Translations under genes and position numbers: made by a program
The notes under the pieces: generated by a model
Seen by the model: only the letters and a program-made list of their open reading frames with translations
The model's database searches: none
What the model was told of the DNA's origin: nothing
In this document: positions 43,852-51,833 of the stretch, piece after piece
Layout of the letters: each line of letters starts with the position of its first letter
How positions within the stretch are numbered: position 1 is the stretch's first letter
NCBI GenBank assembly: GCA_964525015.1
Contig: CAZGFY010000007.1
Coordinates: forward strand, 1-64,000
Direction of reading: 5' to 3'
Source of the DNA: RGIG3102 sp964525015
GTDB lineage: Bacteria; Bacillota; Clostridia; Oscillospirales; Ruminococcaceae
DNA length: 64,000 bases

Positions 43852-44928
43852 TTATTTTTCGTTATAAACTGTGAATGTTTGGAATGCAAAGTCGGTGTTT
43901 TCTTTTTCAACTATATCCATAATTATATACTGAACTTTTTCTTTTAAAAGTAGGTGTTCCGGAAGTGCGATAGGGAATGAATGATACTGAACTAATATAT
44001 CAAGGCTTGACGCTGAATAATTATCAAAACGAACTATAATTGTGTCTGATTTTATTTCAGGAATTAATTTTAATTCTTCATTTATTTTATCAATAACAGT
44101 TTGCATTGTTTCCTTACTAGTTGAATAAATTAAACCAATGCTTATTTTTGTTCTTCTTAAATTCATTAAAGTCCAGTTTGTTATGCTATCATTGCTTAGT
44201 TTATTATTTGGAACAGTGATTAAAGCGTTATCAAAAGTTCTAACTCTTGAAGAACGGAAATTAATCTCTTCCACAACCCCTTCAATACTACCAGTTGAAA
44301 TCCAATCGCCGATTTTAAAAGGTTTATCCATTAAAATCATAACACCAGAAAAGAAGTTTGAGGCTGTGTCTTGTGCTGCTAATGCAAATGTTAAACCGGT
44401 TAGCCCAAGGCCTGTAATAAGTCCTGCCACATCAAAATTAAGCTGGTCTAATATCATAACAACAGTTAGTGCGATAACTAATGCTTTAACTATATTAATA
44501 AAAAATCTTGAAAGTGTTTTGCTTTTATCCTCTAAGGCTTTTGCAAGATTAGGAAAAAAAATATTATAGTAGTTAATAAGATTTAATAATGAAACACAGA
44601 TAAGCAAAACGCTCACTATATCAATAAAATCACCTGCTAATATGCTAATAATTTGTGAAATAGCAGATGGTAGAGGGAAGATTGCTAATAATAAATAAAT
44701 ACCAAAAGCTTTTAAACTGTATAATATTGGCTTTCTAAAGCTTTCAACAAAAGCGTTTTGGAATTCAGTAGATTTTTTGCGAAAAAACTTTGGAACAATT
44801 TTTAAAATTAAGTTTGTGATAGATTTTGCACCATAAAAAAATATAACAAATAAAAGTAAAGCAGTAGCTACACTTACCAATGAAAAACTAGTGATTAAAT
44901 CCATCAATGCGTTGGTGACATAAAACAT
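43852..44928 (-). CDS. Small-conductance mechanosensitive channel (MscS family)
   Basis: 358 aa with four N-terminal helices (about 10-32, 68-95, 97-120 and 140-165) before the pore helix (GLTGLTFALAAQDTASNFFSG, split: GLTGLTFALAAQ and DTASNFFSG). The beta domain follows with DKPFKIGDWISTGSIEGVVE and the C-terminal alpha/beta domain. It opens under membrane tension to protect against hypo-osmotic shock. AAAGGAG precedes the ATG. Confidence 0.9.
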   Translation of the reverse strand: MFYVTNALMDLITSFSLVSVATALLLFVIFFYGAKSITNLILKIVPKFFRKKSTEFQNAFVESFRKPILYSLKAFGIYLLLAIFPLPSAISQIISILAGDFIDIVSVLLICVSLLNLINYYNIFFPNLAKALEDKSKTLSRFFINIVKALVIALTVVMILDQLNFDVAGLITGLGLTGLTFALAAQDTASNFFSGVMILMDKPFKIGDWISTGSIEGVVEEINFRSSRVRTFDNALITVPNNKLSNDSITNWTLMNLRRTKISIGLIYSTSKETMQTVIDKINEELKLIPEIKSDTIIVRFDNYSASSLDILVQYHSFPIALPEHLLLKEKVQYIIMDIVEKENTDFAFQTFTVYNEK

Positions 44929-45054
44929 AAAATATCTCCTTTTGATATATAATAAAGTATGGAATATAGTAACACCTAATTAAAAAAAAGTCAAATTTTA
45001 ATAAAAACACTTGATTTTTTGTTTAAAATGAATTATACTAAATTTGTAAACAAA

Positions 45055-45173
45055 GTCTGTTTCAGGGCGAGGTGTAATTCCTCACCGGTGGTTATAGTCC
45101 ACGAGCTGGAAAATATTTCTGGTTGATTTGGTGAAACTCCAAAACCGACGGTATAGTCCGGATGAAAGAAACA
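45055..45173 (+). ncRNA. FMN riboswitch (RFN element) upstream of ribU
   Basis: The conserved blocks are all present in order: CAGGGCGAGGTG, TTCCTCACCGGTGG, TATAGTCCACGAG, TTGATTTGGTGAAACTCC, AAACCGACGGTATAGTCC and GGATGAAAGAA. The closing stem pairs TGTTTC with GAAACA. FMN binding should favour the terminator that follows and shut off riboflavin uptake. Confidence 0.95.
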
Positions 45174-45199
45174 AGCATTTTTTTGTGCAATAATTTTCG

Positions 45200-45239
45200 C
45201 CCTATTTAAGATTTTTTGATTTTAAATAGGGTGTTTTTT
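45200..45239 (+). terminator. Expression-platform terminator of the FMN riboswitch
   Basis: 10-bp stem (CCCTATTTAA at 45200-45209 with TTAAATAGGG at 45222-45231) followed by TGTTTTTT, between the aptamer and ribU. Confidence 0.88.
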
Positions 45240-45306
45240 GTTTTCAAAATAAATACTTGCAAAGAAACAAGACATAATAATTATTATTGTATTTATGGAG
45301 GAAATT

Positions 45307-45906
45307 ATGAGTACACAATCAAAAAGAAAACCAATGGACACAAGAAGACTAACAGGAACAGCTATGCTTGCGGCATTAGCGTCTGTTTTAATGTTTATTA
45401 ACTTTGTGCCCCCGTTAATGCCAAGTTTTATCAAAATGGATTTTTCAGAAATGCCAGCCCTGCTTGCAACTTTTGCTTATGGGCCTATGTATGGCGTTGC
45501 CGTTTCATTAATTAAAAATCTAGTGAACTTACTATCAACTTCAACTGGTGGTGTTGGCGAATTATCAAACTTTATTTTAAGTATCACATTTATTATCCCA
45601 GCAGGGCTTATCTATCAAAGAAATAAAAGCAAAAAAGGTGCTATAATTGCAGCTTTAGTTGGTGGGATTTTAATGGCTCTTATGAGCGTTCCGTCTAATT
45701 TATATGTTGTTTATCCGATATACACAGCGTTTTTGCCGATGGAAGCTATTATTGGAATGTATCAAGCAATACTTCCAAGCGTTGATAATTTATTAGAAGC
45801 TTTACTAATTTTTAATATGCCATACACATTTATTAAAGCTATGCTTAATTTATTAATAGTTAGCCTTATATATAAGCCACTATCACCTATACTTCACAAA
45901 AGATAG
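45307..45906 (+). CDS. ribU: Riboflavin ECF transporter S component
   Basis: 199 aa from the ATG at 45307 with GGAGGA 4 nt upstream; the in-frame ATG at 45295 overlaps that site. About six membrane helices with the RibU pattern (LAALASVLMFINFVPPLMP, KMDFSEMPALLATFAYGP). Together with a shared EcfAA'T module encoded elsewhere it imports riboflavin. The FMN riboswitch upstream supports the substrate. No terminator separates it from the metK promoter, which starts within 3 bp of its stop codon. Confidence 0.94.
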   Translation: MSTQSKRKPMDTRRLTGTAMLAALASVLMFINFVPPLMPSFIKMDFSEMPALLATFAYGPMYGVAVSLIKNLVNLLSTSTGGVGELSNFILSITFIIPAGLIYQRNKSKKGAIIAALVGGILMALMSVPSNLYVVYPIYTAFLPMEAIIGMYQAILPSVDNLLEALLIFNMPYTFIKAMLNLLIVSLIYKPLSPILHKR

Positions 45907-45908
45907 GC

Positions 45909-45938
45909 TTGACAAAATATTATAATTAATGATATAAT
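45909..45938 (+). promoter_or_regulatory. Promoter of metK
   Basis: TTGACA (45909-45914), an 18-bp spacer and TATAAT (45933-45938), just upstream of the SAM riboswitch. Confidence 0.7.
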
Positions 45939-45962
45939 ATTACACGAAAAGTAAATACTACA

Positions 45963-46062
45963 CTTATAAAGAATGGCAGAGGGACTGGCCCTATGAAGCC
46001 TAGCAACCTATCTAAATTAATAGAAAAGGTGCTAAATCCAGCGGTGAAACCGAGAGATAAGT
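45963..46062 (+). ncRNA. SAM-I riboswitch (S box) upstream of metK
   Basis: S-box blocks in order: CTTATAAAGAATGGCAGAGG, GACTGGCCCTATGAAGCC, TAGCAACCT, AAGGTGCTAAATCCAGC and GAGAGATAAG. SAM binding should favour the terminator at 46073-46100 and lower MetK synthesis. Confidence 0.95.
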
Positions 46063-46072
46063 AGCTTATAAA

Positions 46073-46100
46073 GCCCAAGGTTTTGCCTTGGGCATTTTTT
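46073..46100 (+). terminator. Expression-platform terminator of the SAM riboswitch
   Basis: 8-bp GC-rich stem (GCCCAAGG at 46073-46080 with CCTTGGGC at 46086-46093) and six Ts, before the metK ribosome site. Confidence 0.92.
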
Positions 46101-46123
46101 ATGCAAAAGAAAGGAATTTTAAA

Positions 46124-47275
46124 ATGAGAAAAGAATTTTTTACATCTGAATCAGTTACAGAAGGGCATCCAGATAAAATCGCAGACCAAATTTCAGACGC
46201 TGTGCTAGATGCTATATTAGAAAACGACCCAGACGGGCGTGTTGCTTGCGAAACCTGCGTTACAACGGGGCTTGTAATGTGTATGGGCGAAATTACAACA
46301 AATTGCTATGTTGATATTCCAAAGCTTGCAAGAAATGTTATAAGAGATATTGGATACACAAGAGCAAAATTTGGCTTTGATAGCGAAACTTGCGCTGTTA
46401 TGACAACGATTGATGAGCAATCAGTTGATATTGCACTTGGAACAAATGATGAAGTTGGTGGAGCAGGCGATCAGGGTATGATGTTTGGTTTTGCTTGCGA
46501 TGAAACTAAAGAATTAATGCCACTTCCAATTTCACTAGCTCATAAATTATCAAAAAGGCTAACTGACGTTAGAAAAGATGGAACTTTAGAATATCTAAGA
46601 CCAGATGGTAAAACACAAGTTACAGTTGAGTATGATGATGGCGTGCCAACTAGAATTGATACAGTTGTTGTATCTTCACAGCACGGGCCAGAAGTATCTT
46701 TAGAAAAATTAAGAGAAGATATTATAAACACTGTTGTAAAACCAATCATTCCAGCTAATCTACTTGATGAAAACACAAAATATCACATAAACCCAACTGG
46801 GCGTTTTGTGGTTGGTGGACCACAAGGGGATAGCGGATTAACAGGAAGAAAAATCATAGTAGACACTTACGGCGGATATGCTCGTCACGGTGGCGGTGCC
46901 TTTTCAGGCAAAGACCCAACTAAGGTTGATAGAAGTGCAGCTTATGCAGCAAGATATGTTGCGAAAAATATAGTTGCAGCTGGATTTGCTAAAAAATGCG
47001 AAGTTCAATTAGCTTATGCAATCGGCGTGAAAGAGCCAGTTTCAATTTTAGTTGAAACTTTTGGCACTAACACAGTTGAAGTTGAAAAAATCGAAAAAGC
47101 AGTTGCACAAACTTTTGATTTAACACCAAAAGGAATTATCGACACGCTAGAACTTAGAAAACCAATCTATCGTAAGTTGGCAGCTTACGGACATATCGGA
47201 AGAGAAGACCTAGGCGTTAAATGGGAACTAACAGATAAAGCAGAAGAACTAAAAACAGCAGTAGCTGGTATGTAA
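46124..47275 (+). CDS. metK: S-adenosylmethionine synthetase
   Basis: 383 aa from the ATG at 46124 with GAAAGGAA upstream; a longer frame begins inside the riboswitch terminator. Motifs include FTSESVTEGHPDKIADQIS (N-terminal), GAGDQGMMFG, and GGAFSGKDPTKVDRSAAYAA. It makes SAM from methionine and ATP. Its last 104 codons (from codon 280) and terminator are repeated exactly at 49194-49585, but this copy is complete and is the functional gene. Confidence 0.97.
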   Translation: MRKEFFTSESVTEGHPDKIADQISDAVLDAILENDPDGRVACETCVTTGLVMCMGEITTNCYVDIPKLARNVIRDIGYTRAKFGFDSETCAVMTTIDEQSVDIALGTNDEVGGAGDQGMMFGFACDETKELMPLPISLAHKLSKRLTDVRKDGTLEYLRPDGKTQVTVEYDDGVPTRIDTVVVSSQHGPEVSLEKLREDIINTVVKPIIPANLLDENTKYHINPTGRFVVGGPQGDSGLTGRKIIVDTYGGYARHGGGAFSGKDPTKVDRSAAYAARYVAKNIVAAGFAKKCEVQLAYAIGVKEPVSILVETFGTNTVEVEKIEKAVAQTFDLTPKGIIDTLELRKPIYRKLAAYGHIGREDLGVKWELTDKAEELKTAVAGM

Positions 47276-47352
47276 TAAAATTAATTGATATTTAAAAAGT
47301 CGAAAATATAAAGTTTTCGACTTTTTTTGATAAAAAACGACATTTTATTAAT
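46961..47352 (+). repeat. 392-bp direct repeat, copy 1 (metK 3' end plus terminator)
   Basis: Identical by direct reading to 49194-49585, an offset of 2,233 bp. The copy runs from metK codon 280 through the stop codon and terminator to 77 bp past the stop. The sequences differ immediately outside both ends. Confidence 0.97.
47294..47328 (+). terminator. Terminator of metK
   Basis: 13-bp arms (AAAGTCGAAAA and its complement) and seven Ts. Duplicated at 49527-49561 as part of the 392-bp repeat. Confidence 0.88.
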
Positions 47353-47353
47353 G

Positions 47354-47389
47354 ATATGTTAATATAGAATATTATATATATTAACATAT
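47354..47389. repeat. 13-bp perfect inverted repeat upstream of the first cassette
   Basis: ATATGTTAATATA (47354-47366) and TATATTAACATAT (47377-47389), 10 bp apart. It starts 2 bp after the end of the 392-bp repeat and has no counterpart before the second cassette. Possible regulator site or recombination landmark. Confidence 0.5.
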
Positions 47390-47482
47390 ATTGGGTATAA
47401 TAATATTGTAACTAGTTATAATGCGATAACAATTAATTATTTAAAACAATTATTAGAAATTTATTTGATGGAGGTAATAGTT

Positions 47483-48193
47483 ATGAAAAAATTAGTCAGT
47501 ATTTTAATTGCTCTATCTATGGTGGTTGGATTATCACCGTCTGTTTTTGCTAATTCAAGTGGAAGCACTATTGTACTGAAAAGTGATGGCATTACACTCG
47601 ATAAAACATTTGAAGTTTTTCCAGAGGTTGAAAAAATATCTAATATGTATAAATCGAATATCGGGAATATTCTTCAAGCTCAAGTATTTGATTCAAACTA
47701 CAATATTGTATTAGATACTATTGAAGTTTATTCACAAGAAAAAATTATATTAGAAGATGAAATAATTTATGAGTATAAAGTTAGTGTTGAGTCAAATGGA
47801 GATATAAATATTGCGAGAGTATTTGGGCCAAAAACAACATTGTCTGGAGGGTGGGAATACTACTCATTTGGGAAGAGTCTAAGAAATGGTATAGCTCAAT
47901 TTACAGGACATAATGGAAATGGTCAACCAGTACATGTGATATTGTCAAATGTATACATATCAATATACAATGGTGTGAACGTTCCAGATACTTTACCTGC
48001 TACAGGTCACTTTATTGGAGGTTCTGTAGGTAGTTCATTTATAGGAGCTGGCTTTGAAAGTGGATATAATATAAACGAATTAAGGTCAGAGTTTGTTATA
48101 CGTGAGACGGATGTAGATGCATACGCTAAATTTGGGGATGTAGCAAGATTTCGAGTAGGAGATGATACATGGAAATTCGATGTGTTTCTATAA
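47483..48193 (+). CDS. Secreted protein of unknown function, cassette 1 (protein A1)
   Basis: 236 aa from the ATG at 47483 with GGAGG 9 nt upstream. A Sec signal peptide (about 1-24, cleavage after VFA) and no lipobox, membrane anchor or sortase signal, so it should be released. The mature part is beta-rich. Segments shared with the second cassette's protein are DK.FE.FP..E.ISN.YK, EYK.......G..NIARVFG, GGW.YYS and a C-terminal DTW.F; between them the proteins differ widely. No family recognised. The lipoprotein gene follows by 85 bp. Its place between metK and the recD2 block, and the diverged tandem copy, suggest a fast-evolving accessory cassette. Confidence 0.8.
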   Translation: MKKLVSILIALSMVVGLSPSVFANSSGSTIVLKSDGITLDKTFEVFPEVEKISNMYKSNIGNILQAQVFDSNYNIVLDTIEVYSQEKIILEDEIIYEYKVSVESNGDINIARVFGPKTTLSGGWEYYSFGKSLRNGIAQFTGHNGNGQPVHVILSNVYISIYNGVNVPDTLPATGHFIGGSVGSSFIGAGFESGYNINELRSEFVIRETDVDAYAKFGDVARFRVGDDTWKFDVFL

Positions 48194-48278
48194 TAATTTT
48201 AGAAAATAAAAATGTTCTTTACTGTAGTTAGATAGCCAAATATACTTTAGATATAGCTAATAAGTCAAGGAGGATATT

Positions 48279-49130
48279 ATGAAAAACCTTATCACAGTAA
48301 GTATAATATTATTAGTGATTTTAACTGGATGTACTTCGAGTGAAACATCAAAAGAGAATTTAACAGCTGATGAAAGTAGTGAAAAATTAGTTTATTTGCA
48401 AGAGATAAATTCAGCATTAGAAAAATCGAACGAATTTGAAACTATTGAAGTTCAGGGTGTTTACACTTTAAACGGGTATACACAAATGAGCACCAGATTA
48501 TTTTCAAGAAATCCTAATATGTATTATCTTTATCCAACTAATAAAGAAGATGTACCATCTGGGGCATATTATGAAAATATCTATATAGAAGATGAAAACG
48601 TTATCGGAAGTATAAGGGATGCATCATTTAATGGTGGTAAGGAAGGTGAGTTAGCATTTATTGAAACTGAGATTGATACTATTTTTATAGAAGGGGAATT
48701 TACTTCTAATATCTTTGATATGGGATTAACTCAAAGTATAGATTTTATAAAAAGTATAGAAAAGGAAGATAATGTTTACACTTTAATAGCTAGTGATGCT
48801 TATTTTGAAAATGTGCGTGAGAATACAATAGAAAATATTAAAGAGCAAGGAAAAGAATTGCCAGAAGAAATGCAAGGGATTGTTAGCCAAAATATTGCAT
48901 ATATCGAGAGCCAAGAAAGCCCAAAATTAACAGTTATAATAAATATTGAAGATGAAAAAGCTATAAAAATAGAGCAGATAAGCAGTATGATGGCTTCACA
49001 ATTTGCAGAAAATTATACAGTCACTCAGGAAAAATTCTTAACGGAAAGTAATACCAAAATGCTTGTAATAAGATTTAATGATGAAGAAATAAGAAATGAA
49101 ATCTTAAAAGTTTATGATATGTATAAATAA
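48279..49130 (+). CDS. Lipoprotein of unknown function, cassette 1 (protein B1)
   Basis: 283 aa with lipobox VILTGC (Cys18), so anchored outside the membrane. The mature domain (about 40-283) is beta-rich with a LolA-like feel (YLYPTNKED, NIYIEDENV, SIEKEDNVYTLIASDAYFE) but I cannot assign a family. The second cassette's lipoprotein is also 283 aa and about 40% identical by eye, rising to 19 identical residues at the C-terminus (RFNDEEIRNEILKVYDMYK). AAGGAGG precedes the ATG. One idea is that it binds or neutralises the secreted protein encoded before it. Confidence 0.8.
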   Translation: MKNLITVSIILLVILTGCTSSETSKENLTADESSEKLVYLQEINSALEKSNEFETIEVQGVYTLNGYTQMSTRLFSRNPNMYYLYPTNKEDVPSGAYYENIYIEDENVIGSIRDASFNGGKEGELAFIETEIDTIFIEGEFTSNIFDMGLTQSIDFIKSIEKEDNVYTLIASDAYFENVRENTIENIKEQGKELPEEMQGIVSQNIAYIESQESPKLTVIINIEDEKAIKIEQISSMMASQFAENYTVTQEKFLTESNTKMLVIRFNDEEIRNEILKVYDMYK

Positions 49131-49199
49131 TGCTAAAAAGAGTGGCGAAAGTCACTCTTTTTTCATATAATAATTTAATAAATAAAAGAAAGGGCGAAA
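49072..49199 (+). repeat. 128-bp direct repeat, copy 1 (lipoprotein 3' end, hairpin, ribosome-site region)
   Basis: Matches 51329-51457 with one substitution and one single-base indel. It includes the last 19 codons, a terminator hairpin (49135-49163; AAAAAGAGTG/CACTCTTTTT with a GAAA tetraloop) and the AGAAAGGGCGAAA that precedes the small membrane protein gene in the second copy. In this copy the sequence then jumps at GCGAAA into metK codon 280. Confidence 0.95.
49135..49163 (+). terminator. Terminator of cassette 1
   Basis: 10-bp stem plus two closing pairs around a GAAA tetraloop and a T run; an almost identical copy is at 51392-51421. Confidence 0.85.
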
Positions 49200-49508
49200 A
49201 ATATAGTTGCAGCTGGATTTGCTAAAAAATGCGAAGTTCAATTAGCTTATGCAATCGGCGTGAAAGAGCCAGTTTCAATTTTAGTTGAAACTTTTGGCAC
49301 TAACACAGTTGAAGTTGAAAAAATCGAAAAAGCAGTTGCACAAACTTTTGATTTAACACCAAAAGGAATTATCGACACGCTAGAACTTAGAAAACCAATC
49401 TATCGTAAGTTGGCAGCTTACGGACATATCGGAAGAGAAGACCTAGGCGTTAAATGGGAACTAACAGATAAAGCAGAAGAACTAAAAACAGCAGTAGCTG
49501 GTATGTAA
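49194..49508 (+). pseudogene. Truncated metK copy (codons 280-383)
   Basis: The last 104 codons of metK with no difference from the parent gene, lacking a start codon with a ribosome site, the riboswitch and the ATP/Mg-binding N-terminal two thirds. A GTG at 49260 opens 82 codons, but nothing suggests it is translated. It is the left edge of the second repeat unit and a scar of tandem recombination. Confidence 0.93.
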
Positions 49509-49585
49509 TAAAATTAATTGATATTTAAAAAGTCGAAAATATAAAGTTTTCGACTTTTTTTGATAAAAAACGACATTTTATTAAT
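49194..49585 (+). repeat. 392-bp direct repeat, copy 2
   Basis: Exact copy of 46961-47352, including the metK terminator (here 49527-49561). The left edge joins the 3' region of cassette 1 through a 6-bp shared GCGAAA; the right edge leads into a promoter region unlike that of cassette 1, with a 12-bp palindrome GTAATCGATTAC at 49641-49652. Confidence 0.97.
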
Positions 49586-49723
49586 ATAAAATTTAAAAAA
49601 AATTATTATTGTAGTTAAGTTTTTAACCTATAATATAAATGTAATCGATTACTTTTATATAGAACTTAATTTGTAATGGTTCTATGACATTTGGATGTAT
49701 AGTGGGATAAGGGGGTAATTTCA

Positions 49724-50416
49724 ATGAAAAAGGTTATAAGTGTAATGATAATGATTTCGATATTTTTTATGATGTCTGCAACAACTTTTGCAACATCGGA
49801 TATGAGTGTTGATGAAATGAATGTAAAAGAGTTGACGTTTGATAAGGCATTTGAAATTTTTCCGCAAGCTGAGGTGATTTCAAATATTTATAAAGTAAAT
49901 AATATACAAGTACTTAGGAATGAGTTTACTACGCTAGAAAACCATTTGGGTTTAAATTATAATGAAGTGTATTCTGATCATAAAATAGTTGTAGAAGATG
50001 GTATAGTATACGAATATAAAATAAATGTGAACAATAATGGTGAAGTTAATATAGCAAGAGTTTTTGGTAATAATTTAAATGGTGGATGGGCATATTATTC
50101 TGATAGAAAAACGCTATCAAATGGTATAGCAACTTATTTAGGTGGAACAGGAGATACAATTATATATGTTACTTTAATAAATATAAATTTTACTATTTAT
50201 TATGGAGTGAGTAATAAAGATTTCATTTCAAGCACACATTCTTTTGCGTCAGGTAGTATTGCAGGAACAGTTAATAATGTGGGAGGTCAAAATTTATTTA
50301 ATGAGCGTACTGGATTTAAGAAGGTAGAAACAAGTAGTAATGCATACGCTGCATATGCTGGAGTAGCAATGTTTGAGCTGGGTTCAGACACATGGAATTT
50401 TTATTACATTCCTTAA
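49724..50416 (+). CDS. Secreted protein of unknown function, cassette 2 (protein A2)
   Basis: 230 aa with a Sec signal peptide (about 1-24, ending TTFA) and no anchor. AAGGGGGTAA lies 6-9 nt upstream of the ATG. It aligns with the secreted protein at 47483-48193 along its length at about 40% identity by eye, keeping FDKAFEIFPQAEVISNIYK, EYKINVNNNGEVNIARVFG, GGWAYYS and SDTWNF. No cysteine pair or catalytic motif stands out. The lipoprotein gene follows by 119 bp. Confidence 0.8.
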   Translation: MKKVISVMIMISIFFMMSATTFATSDMSVDEMNVKELTFDKAFEIFPQAEVISNIYKVNNIQVLRNEFTTLENHLGLNYNEVYSDHKIVVEDGIVYEYKINVNNNGEVNIARVFGNNLNGGWAYYSDRKTLSNGIATYLGGTGDTIIYVTLININFTIYYGVSNKDFISSTHSFASGSIAGTVNNVGGQNLFNERTGFKKVETSSNAYAAYAGVAMFELGSDTWNFYYIP

Positions 50417-50535
50417 GTATTAAATGTTGATGAAGTTTTATTTATATTAATAATTTATTAACATAAAACCATTAAAATGCAAATGTGTAAATGTTATAAT
50501 ATATAATATAAATGAAATGATTGGAGGAAACTAAT

Positions 50536-51387
50536 ATGAAAAAACTAGTTGTTTTTAACGTTTTATTATTTTTGGTTTTAGTCGGATGTTCGCAAGATGA
50601 AATAAGTGTTGAAACTACTGCAAATGTGGGTCAAGGTGTAAACCTTGAATATTTAGAAGAAATAAACACAGCACTTACGAATAGCGAAAATTTTGAAACT
50701 ATTGAGTTAGAAAGAAATTCAAGCTTTAATCAGTCAAGTCAAAAGCATATAACATTGATTTCAAAAGGTCCGAATATGGGATATAGTTATCCGGTGTATG
50801 AAGATGAAAGTATGATGCAGTATTATTATGGAGATATCTACATAGAAGAAGATAATTTTATTGCTTGGATTGTTTCGATGGATGATGATAAAGAACTTAC
50901 TATAATGCCTCAAGAAGAAAATTATTTTTATCTCAATGGGGAGGTTAAGTCTGATTATTTCAAAATTAGTTTATTAGAAAATCCTGAATTTATTCAAAGT
51001 ATAGAAAAGAAAGACAATGTTTATACTGTTGTGGCAAGTGATAAATATTTTGAGTACACTTTAGAAGAAACGATTAAAAATATACAAGAAATAACCGACA
51101 AGGCTCCAGAAGACGGTAAAGAATCAGCACAAGCAAGTGCTAATCAGTTTATAGAATACAATCAAAATTTAGAAGAACAAAAATTAACGATTGAAATAAT
51201 AGTTGAGAACGATATGGTTGTGAGCTACTATGCTCTATCTAGTATGATGGCACCACAATATACCAATGATTTTAAAGTAACTAAAAAAAAATACTATTCA
51301 GAAACTGGTAGTAAAATAGAGATAATCCGATTTAATGATGAAGAAATAAGAAACGAAATCTTAAAAGTTTATGATATGTATAAATAA
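50536..51387 (+). CDS. Lipoprotein of unknown function, cassette 2 (protein B2)
   Basis: 283 aa from the ATG at 50536, served by GGAGGAAA; a TTG at 50521 lies in the ribosome site. Lipobox LVLVGC (Cys18). It matches the lipoprotein of cassette 1 in length and plan (YLEEINTAL, ENFETIEL, SIEKKDNVYTVVASDKYFE, SSMMAPQ) with most of the difference in the first 150 residues. The last 19 residues are identical, as is nearly all DNA from there to the next gene's ribosome site. Confidence 0.8.
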   Translation: MKKLVVFNVLLFLVLVGCSQDEISVETTANVGQGVNLEYLEEINTALTNSENFETIELERNSSFNQSSQKHITLISKGPNMGYSYPVYEDESMMQYYYGDIYIEEDNFIAWIVSMDDDKELTIMPQEENYFYLNGEVKSDYFKISLLENPEFIQSIEKKDNVYTVVASDKYFEYTLEETIKNIQEITDKAPEDGKESAQASANQFIEYNQNLEEQKLTIEIIVENDMVVSYYALSSMMAPQYTNDFKVTKKKYYSETGSKIEIIRFNDEEIRNEILKVYDMYK

Positions 51388-51457
51388 TGCTAAAAAAGAG
51401 TGGCGAAAGTCACTCTTTTTTCATATAATAATTTAATAAATAAAAGAAAGGGCGAAA
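51329..51457 (+). repeat. 129-bp direct repeat, copy 2
   Basis: Counterpart of 49072-49199: lipoprotein 3' end, terminator hairpin (51392-51421) and the ribosome-site region of the next gene. This copy keeps its original right neighbour, the gene at 51461. Confidence 0.95.
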
Positions 51458-51460
51458 GAT

Positions 51461-51760
51461 ATGTTTTATCATTTATTAAATATTATATACGCAGCCTTTT
51501 TTACGCTAGGGGTTTATTTTGTGTTTGAGATGATTTTAAAATCTTTTCAAAAGCAAAATATTCCAAAATCTATAACGATAATTTTAGAGGAAACAGAAAA
51601 AGAAACAAATAGAAATATAAGATTTTTAAAGAGTAATTTAATAAATCATAATATAGTTTTAATTTCTTATAAAGAAAATGATGAAGATAAAGAGATAAAA
51701 AGAATAAAAAAAGAAGATTTACACAAATTTATCTTAAATGAATTATTTACAAATACCTAG
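51461..51760 (+). CDS. Small membrane protein, unknown
   Basis: 99 aa with one N-terminal hydrophobic helix (about 5-27) and a charged, helix-prone cytoplasmic-type tail (ENDEDKEIKRIKKED). AGAAAGGGCGAAAG lies just upstream of the ATG. It precedes recD2 by 73 bp and may be in the same transcript. Not recognised. Its ribosome-site region is the right-hand breakpoint of the cassette duplication. Confidence 0.65.
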   Translation: MFYHLLNIIYAAFFTLGVYFVFEMILKSFQKQNIPKSITIILEETEKETNRNIRFLKSNLINHNIVLISYKENDEDKEIKRIKKEDLHKFILNELFTNT

Positions 51761-51833
51761 AATTAGCTTATAATATATAGGATATAGGCATATTTAAGCT
51801 TATATTAATCATTTTTTATAAAGAGAGATAATT

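Noticed and set aside
44138..44569. 143-codon frame antisense to mscS
   Set aside because: It lies wholly inside a clear MscS gene and has no ribosome site or protein family.
49260..49508. 82-codon open frame beginning with GTG
   Set aside because: It is the tail of the duplicated metK fragment, with no ribosome site and no separate N-terminus; annotated as part of the pseudogene.
46961..51457. Insertion sequence or integron as cause of the duplication
   Set aside because: No transposase, terminal inverted repeats, target-site duplication or attC-like site is present; the edges lie in ordinary coding and ribosome-site sequence with 6-bp homology.
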